A stretch of 64,000 nt of DNA from Toxotes chatareus (taxonomy: Eukaryota > Chordata > Actinopteri > Toxotidae), in NCBI GenBank assembly GCA_016801885.1, contig CM028895.1, positions 16,946,001 through 17,010,000 of the forward strand, read 5' to 3'. The position numbers were made by a program, and so were the translations under genes. The notes under the pieces were generated by a model. It searched no databases, was not told where the DNA came from, and was given only the letters and a program-made list of their open reading frames with translations. Positions 59,596 through 64,000 of the stretch are shown here, in pieces. Numbering within the stretch: the stretch's first letter is position 1; each line of letters opens with the position of its first letter.

Positions 59596-62500
59596 ATTCA
59601 TTTACTCATGGGAGGCTTGCCGTCTTCCAGCCCATTGAACTTCCATTGAGGGTTAACCCTTGTTTGAACCCTTAGAGGGTGTCTGTAGAAGGCAGATTGT
59701 CCTAAGCCAGATGTGACGCATAGCGCCCCTCCACCCCCACCCCACCCACAGACACACACAAACAGAGACAGACAGACTGCCTCACTCCATCCTTTGTCGC
59801 AGAAGAGGACAGGCTTTTGTCATCAGAGACACGTGCTTATGTGCACATACACACACCCAAGTTATCCTCTTGTTGGTTAACGTGGGCCAAAGGTGGTCTC
59901 ACCTGGGGACTTGTGCTTACTCTTTACACATATTTGCACACCAACTCCCCTTGCGTGACCTGGAGCCATGTTGGAAATGTGCATTTTCCAGCAGTAGAGA
60001 TGACGCTCATTCATGTAAATAATTGATTTACAGGTTCAATCCCGACTGTCTGTGAACATCAACAGCTGTCACGCTATCCATGGGCTGTGCCAGGACCTCA
60101 TGTCGCCAGTTTTATGGAGGATGTAATGGATCAGCAGCAGCTAATTTGACTGAATGGTCACAAAGTTCGGTCGTTTCACACAAAACATACTGAAAACTGC
60201 ACATCCATCGTACATGTCTCTTATTTTGGCTTACACACCTGTCACATGTACTAATGTATCTAATCATCTCCTGAAAAACACTGAAACATGTACATGGGGC
60301 CGGAAATGGTTTGCCAGTAAAACAGCTTTCACTTGAGATAGTGACGTTGTGTGTACAATAGCTACACTGGAAGTCTGAGTGGTTGTCTGATTGCTGATTG
60401 AGATTAGCACACGCTTGGCTGAGATTCAAGGAAAAAGAAAAGTGTTACACCTGTTAGCTGCTGGAGTCTGTAATGTTACTATCATGATGAGCACTCTAAA
60501 CTATACAGGACGATGAAATTATGTTTTCCTCCTAACCCTCTGCACTAAGGGATGTTTATCATTTTTGTAGCCTTTGCAAAATTTGAAATTAAGACTTTGT
60601 GGAAACTTAAATGTAGCATTAAGAAAACAATCCAAACTGGATCATGGCCTGTTCCTCCCCCCCGGGGTAAGAAATGCTATGACTGAGCACAGGGAGAGAC
60701 TTTAGTTCAGCAGTATGAATCTCCTCATTGTAAAAGTCAAGAACCATTTTTGTTTAGTGCGCTTGCCTTTTCCCAAGAAGCACTGATGTGACGGCCTTGA
60801 CTCTGCATTTTCTCTGAGCTAGTTTTCCGAGCGGAGCTGACTTTGTCTCTTTGTATTTCTGTGCTCGTCACTCTCCCATCACTGCAAGTGAAAATACACA
60901 GGATATAACTTCACTGAATGTGTTTCTTTTTTGTTGAACAATGACTTCAGTGAAAATATGTGCGGCGCACTACAAACACTGTATTCAGTTTGTTGAAGTT
61001 TCCAGTTGTTGTCAGATGGGTTTGCTATTGTTCACTCAGTGTAAGAAGTGGCCTAGTTGTAATCACGGTTTGCCAATGCAGTTTCCTGTGCCTGTAGTTT
61101 CCGCCCGTCACGTTGCATTGTGTTTATGAGTCATTCAGCCGCAATGCTGGTGGTTACTAGAATCACAGTGTAAAGGAAGCAACGCAGGTAAGAGATTTAA
61201 GTTTGAATGGTAATTAACGGATGGCTCGCAGTCAGCATAGGTGCATGAGAGGAACACAAACAGAGAGTGCATAAGATCTGCAATGTTTACAAGGTGTAGT
61301 TTTTGCTTTTTTGCTAAGAAAACCACTCTTCAAAGTGTTGTTGAACTAATCTGCATTAGATTGTAATATGTACTTACTGATTTGTTGAGTACTCAGTGGT
61401 TTGAGGCTAATGTTGGCCATGTAAACACGCTGTGAAAACACAGCTGATATACGGACTAGATAAGAGGGACTCGTGAATGTTCGCTGTTACGGTCCATTAA
61501 ACCCAGTGAAAACTGCGGGATGTGGAGTCTTTTGTCATCTTGTGTAAACTGTGGCTACAGACCATTGGAGTAGGGCTTTCACTGAGCCCTGTGTGTGAGT
61601 GCGTGTCTTTCTGTGTCACACATTAATGCACCTAAAAGAGATCTGTACCTTTCTGTTTGTTATTAACAACAGTTCCCTGTTTCTGATGTTGCCTGTGCTA
61701 CATGAAGTGAAAGCCTATTCCAGTGCTCTTCAGTTTCGCTCAACTTTAGTCAGTTTTGTTCTGCTTTGTTTATTCTCAGTTAATTCCCCTCTGAGGCAAC
61801 ACTGAGGTACCGACACAATAATGATGCCCTCTTTCTTTAGGTTTTTAGACTTTGTTTGGATGCACAACTCTTTTTCTGCAATTTCTCTCAGGATTTTTTT
61901 TTTCTGGCATTTTTTTTCTTCTCACCTCCATCTTCCTCCTGCAGTCTGTCACTGTCAGCCTCCACCCAGTGGGGTTGGCATCGTTCTTGCCAGGCATTCA
62001 ACCACAAGTGACAGCTTTCATCACATACCTTCCCTTTTTCTAAACAGCAAACCACTGAAGAACAAAGGGTGTATGTGTGTGCCCCCTCCGGCTTCCACTC
62101 TGTCATATTCATGTGCTTCCCCTCTTTTAATGGATGTCTCTGCTGTCACCATGGAAACGGATAGCTTTTAGACAAGGCCTGGCAGGCGAGGTGTGTGGCT
62201 GTGCATGAAAGTAACTGTTAAGGTTTTGGGTGTGTGAGTGCTTGTACGGGACAATGCCCCAGGTTAAGGTGGGACATTACCTGTCTATAAATTATTGACA
62301 TATGGAACTAACTTTTGAATTTGCTTTTTTTTTTATTTGCCCTCATCACTTTCTCCAGACAGGTAAAATTTGTCCAGAGAAAGTTAATTAGAAATGCTTC
62401 ATCAGAAGCTGCTGTCACTGTGTCTCTAAGCAAAGGCCCTGAGCTGCTTGGTGTGTGGCTCTAGAAAACTAGCTGCTGCAGTGAGGAAACAAGTCAGATT

Positions 62501-63629
62501 TCATTTTTTAGTCCTCTATCACTTTGGAGATGTAAGATGATTAGGAACATAGAACAAAGGAAAGCTAATTGGAAGCAGTGCCAAAGTTCTTGCTCAGTCC
62601 CATTCCTTCAGTGTCACAGACTGCATGGGACCTACGACATGGTTAAGGTATTGTCCAGACCAGCTAACTAAAGCTGCTTGATTGAGATAGAGAAAGATGC
62701 CAAGCTTCAGGGACCCTCCAGAGCCTGGCAGCGTAGTAGCTGAATAGATTATATTGTAATGGAAATGAAACCTTTGCACACATTCAGCATCTTAACAACC
62801 ATAAAAGAGGACACTAGACTTCTTCCTTTTCACTTGCTGAAAGTCATTTTCAATTACAGCAACAGCTCCACGCCTGAAGAGCCTTTATGCAATGAAAACG
62901 CTGATGTGTTTTTGATACTCCTCATTTTCCTTGAGGGCATTTGATGAAAGCTTCCCTCCTTTTGTTCGAATAAAGGAAGCGTTTGATTCCAACACATCAT
63001 CTTCCACTGGGATGGAAAAATGAGGCACGCTTTCTGAGATGCATGTTCCTTTTTTTGAAATTATTATTTTTTGATTAATAGATAAGAGATTTCCTCATAA
63101 AATGACATTTTTGGCTGCCAATTTTTTTATTGTAATATAAATGAACTTTGCCAGTGTTCACACACATCACTGCTCTCAACAATACATTTTAGGGTTAAAT
63201 CAAACCAACTACAATTGTATAATGTTATTCCTGTGGGGTCCCTGGAAAATTCCACTCCTACTCTCAAGTGACGTTTCCTGAAAAACATGTTTATTTTTTA
63301 GGTGTCTGGATGCATTGCCCTCCTCTCTGTCTGGCTCCACCACCTGCTAGGAAGATTGACAGATTTACTGACTGACTCATTTGCTGACTGGCTGGTTAAA
63401 TGTGTGGCTTGTTTACCGAATGGGTGGCTATTCACCAGGCTATCACGGTGGCTAAATGATAGGCTGGATTGGTTATCAGTCTCTCTAGCTAACAGCTAGT
63501 TTTTTGATCTGGAATGATGTCTGCTGGCTGGGTTTGTAAAAGGTCTTCCTTGCCAATTGAACTAATAATATTCAGTGTAACTGTGTAAATGAAATGACTG
63601 CCTGGTGACATCTGTCGGTCTGGTTGGGG

Positions 63630-63800
63630 AAAAAAAAAAGAAAGAGAAAATCCAGCTCTGTTTAACGGTAAAGGGAAGCAGAGAAGTGAAAGGGAGACAG
63701 AAAGCCACGAGGGAAGAAAAGGGAAGGAGAGAAAGAGTGTATGTTGGATGAAGAAGTTGAAGTAGAGAGAAAAAGAGAGAAGTTGCAAGTGTAATGAGTG
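63630..63800. repeat. Purine-rich low-complexity block
   Basis: The plus strand is dominated by A and G (GAAAGAGAAAA, GGGAAGGAGAGAAAGAG, AGAGAGAAAAAGAGAGAAG words) with few pyrimidines. The Ser/Leu/Phe-rich minus-strand frames over it are composition artefacts. Confidence 0.7.
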
Positions 63801-64000
63801 AAGTGGGTGTGATGATGAAGTGTCTGCTCTCATCAGCACTCAGTCTGTGCTGTCCACATGGTGTTTTGGCAAGCGAGTGTTTCCAAGAGGTCCAGAAGGG
63901 ACGCATGAAGTGTGTATGTGTGTCTGTCAACCTAGCGTGATGTGGAGGTGAAGTCTGCTCATGTGTCAGACCGCAGGGAGCTGCCACACACTACTATGCC

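Larger units (their letters stand above)
48368..64000 (+). other. Presumed first intron, no exon recognised
   Basis: If the exon at 48208-48367 is real, everything to the window end is intron or further non-coding DNA of the same gene. I found no frame with both splice sites and a recognisable domain. It contains microsatellites, pyrimidine-rich stretches (about 55900-56050), a GC-rich patch at about 56590-56800 whose coding status is unclear, a homeodomain-core cluster at about 58030-58080 and a repeat-free block at about 62740-63020. Confidence 0.4.

Noticed and set aside
60030..60055. GGTTCAATCCC resembling a tRNA T-arm
   Set aside because: No matching upstream A-box or cloverleaf was seen.
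1..64000. CRISPR arrays, bacterial operons, phage or defence systems
   Set aside because: No spaced palindromic repeats, ribosome-binding sites or compact co-directional genes; the sequence is vertebrate in every respect.

Overview
The window reads as vertebrate nuclear DNA, almost certainly from a teleost fish. It is AT-leaning, has no bacterial-style gene packing, is dense in CA/TG, CT/GA and ACTC microsatellites, and carries degraded mobile elements of fish type: a Tc1-like transposon with an LNPVKHLW transposase remnant, a Rex1/L2-like LINE on the minus strand, an interspersed repeat bounded by GCCTCCGC, and several recurring MITE- or SINE-like families. Family names come from memory of common teleost repeats, not from a database search. 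The many short open frames are chance frames, microsatellite translations or transposon relics; no intact protein-coding gene can be supported.

Layout. From 1 to about 48 kb the DNA looks intergenic. Landmarks are a homeodomain-type palindrome (347-360), a (CA)n tract (1896-1982), a repeat holding a perfect oestrogen-response-element palindrome and two DR1 motifs (6241-6678), three copies of one pyrimidine-rich repeat family (about 9.7, 22.4 and 41.7 kb), three loci of a second family (about 0.8, 22.65 and 42.2 kb, the last a fold-back), a Tc1-like relic with a nested LINE-tail fragment (16981-17888), a SINE/LINE composite (about 26.7-27.47 kb), a LINE relic (about 30.8-31.87 kb), a long purine-rich block (about 32.28-32.61 kb), and a Z-DNA/H-DNA-prone GC-rich patch (about 34.1-34.57 kb).

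The best gene-related signal is at 48.08-48.9 kb. Three CCAAT boxes spaced exactly 32 bp apart are followed by a GC box, a 26-T run, an ATG-free stretch ending in a GTGAGT splice donor at 48368, and a CpG-rich flank. I read this as the promoter and non-coding first exon of a plus-strand gene whose large first intron fills the rest of the window. The gene cannot be named because no coding exon is recognisable.

I found no new defence, mobile or metabolic system. The items most worth a second look are the CCAAT array, the repeat-borne nuclear-receptor sites, the nested Tc1 relic and the fold-back repeat.
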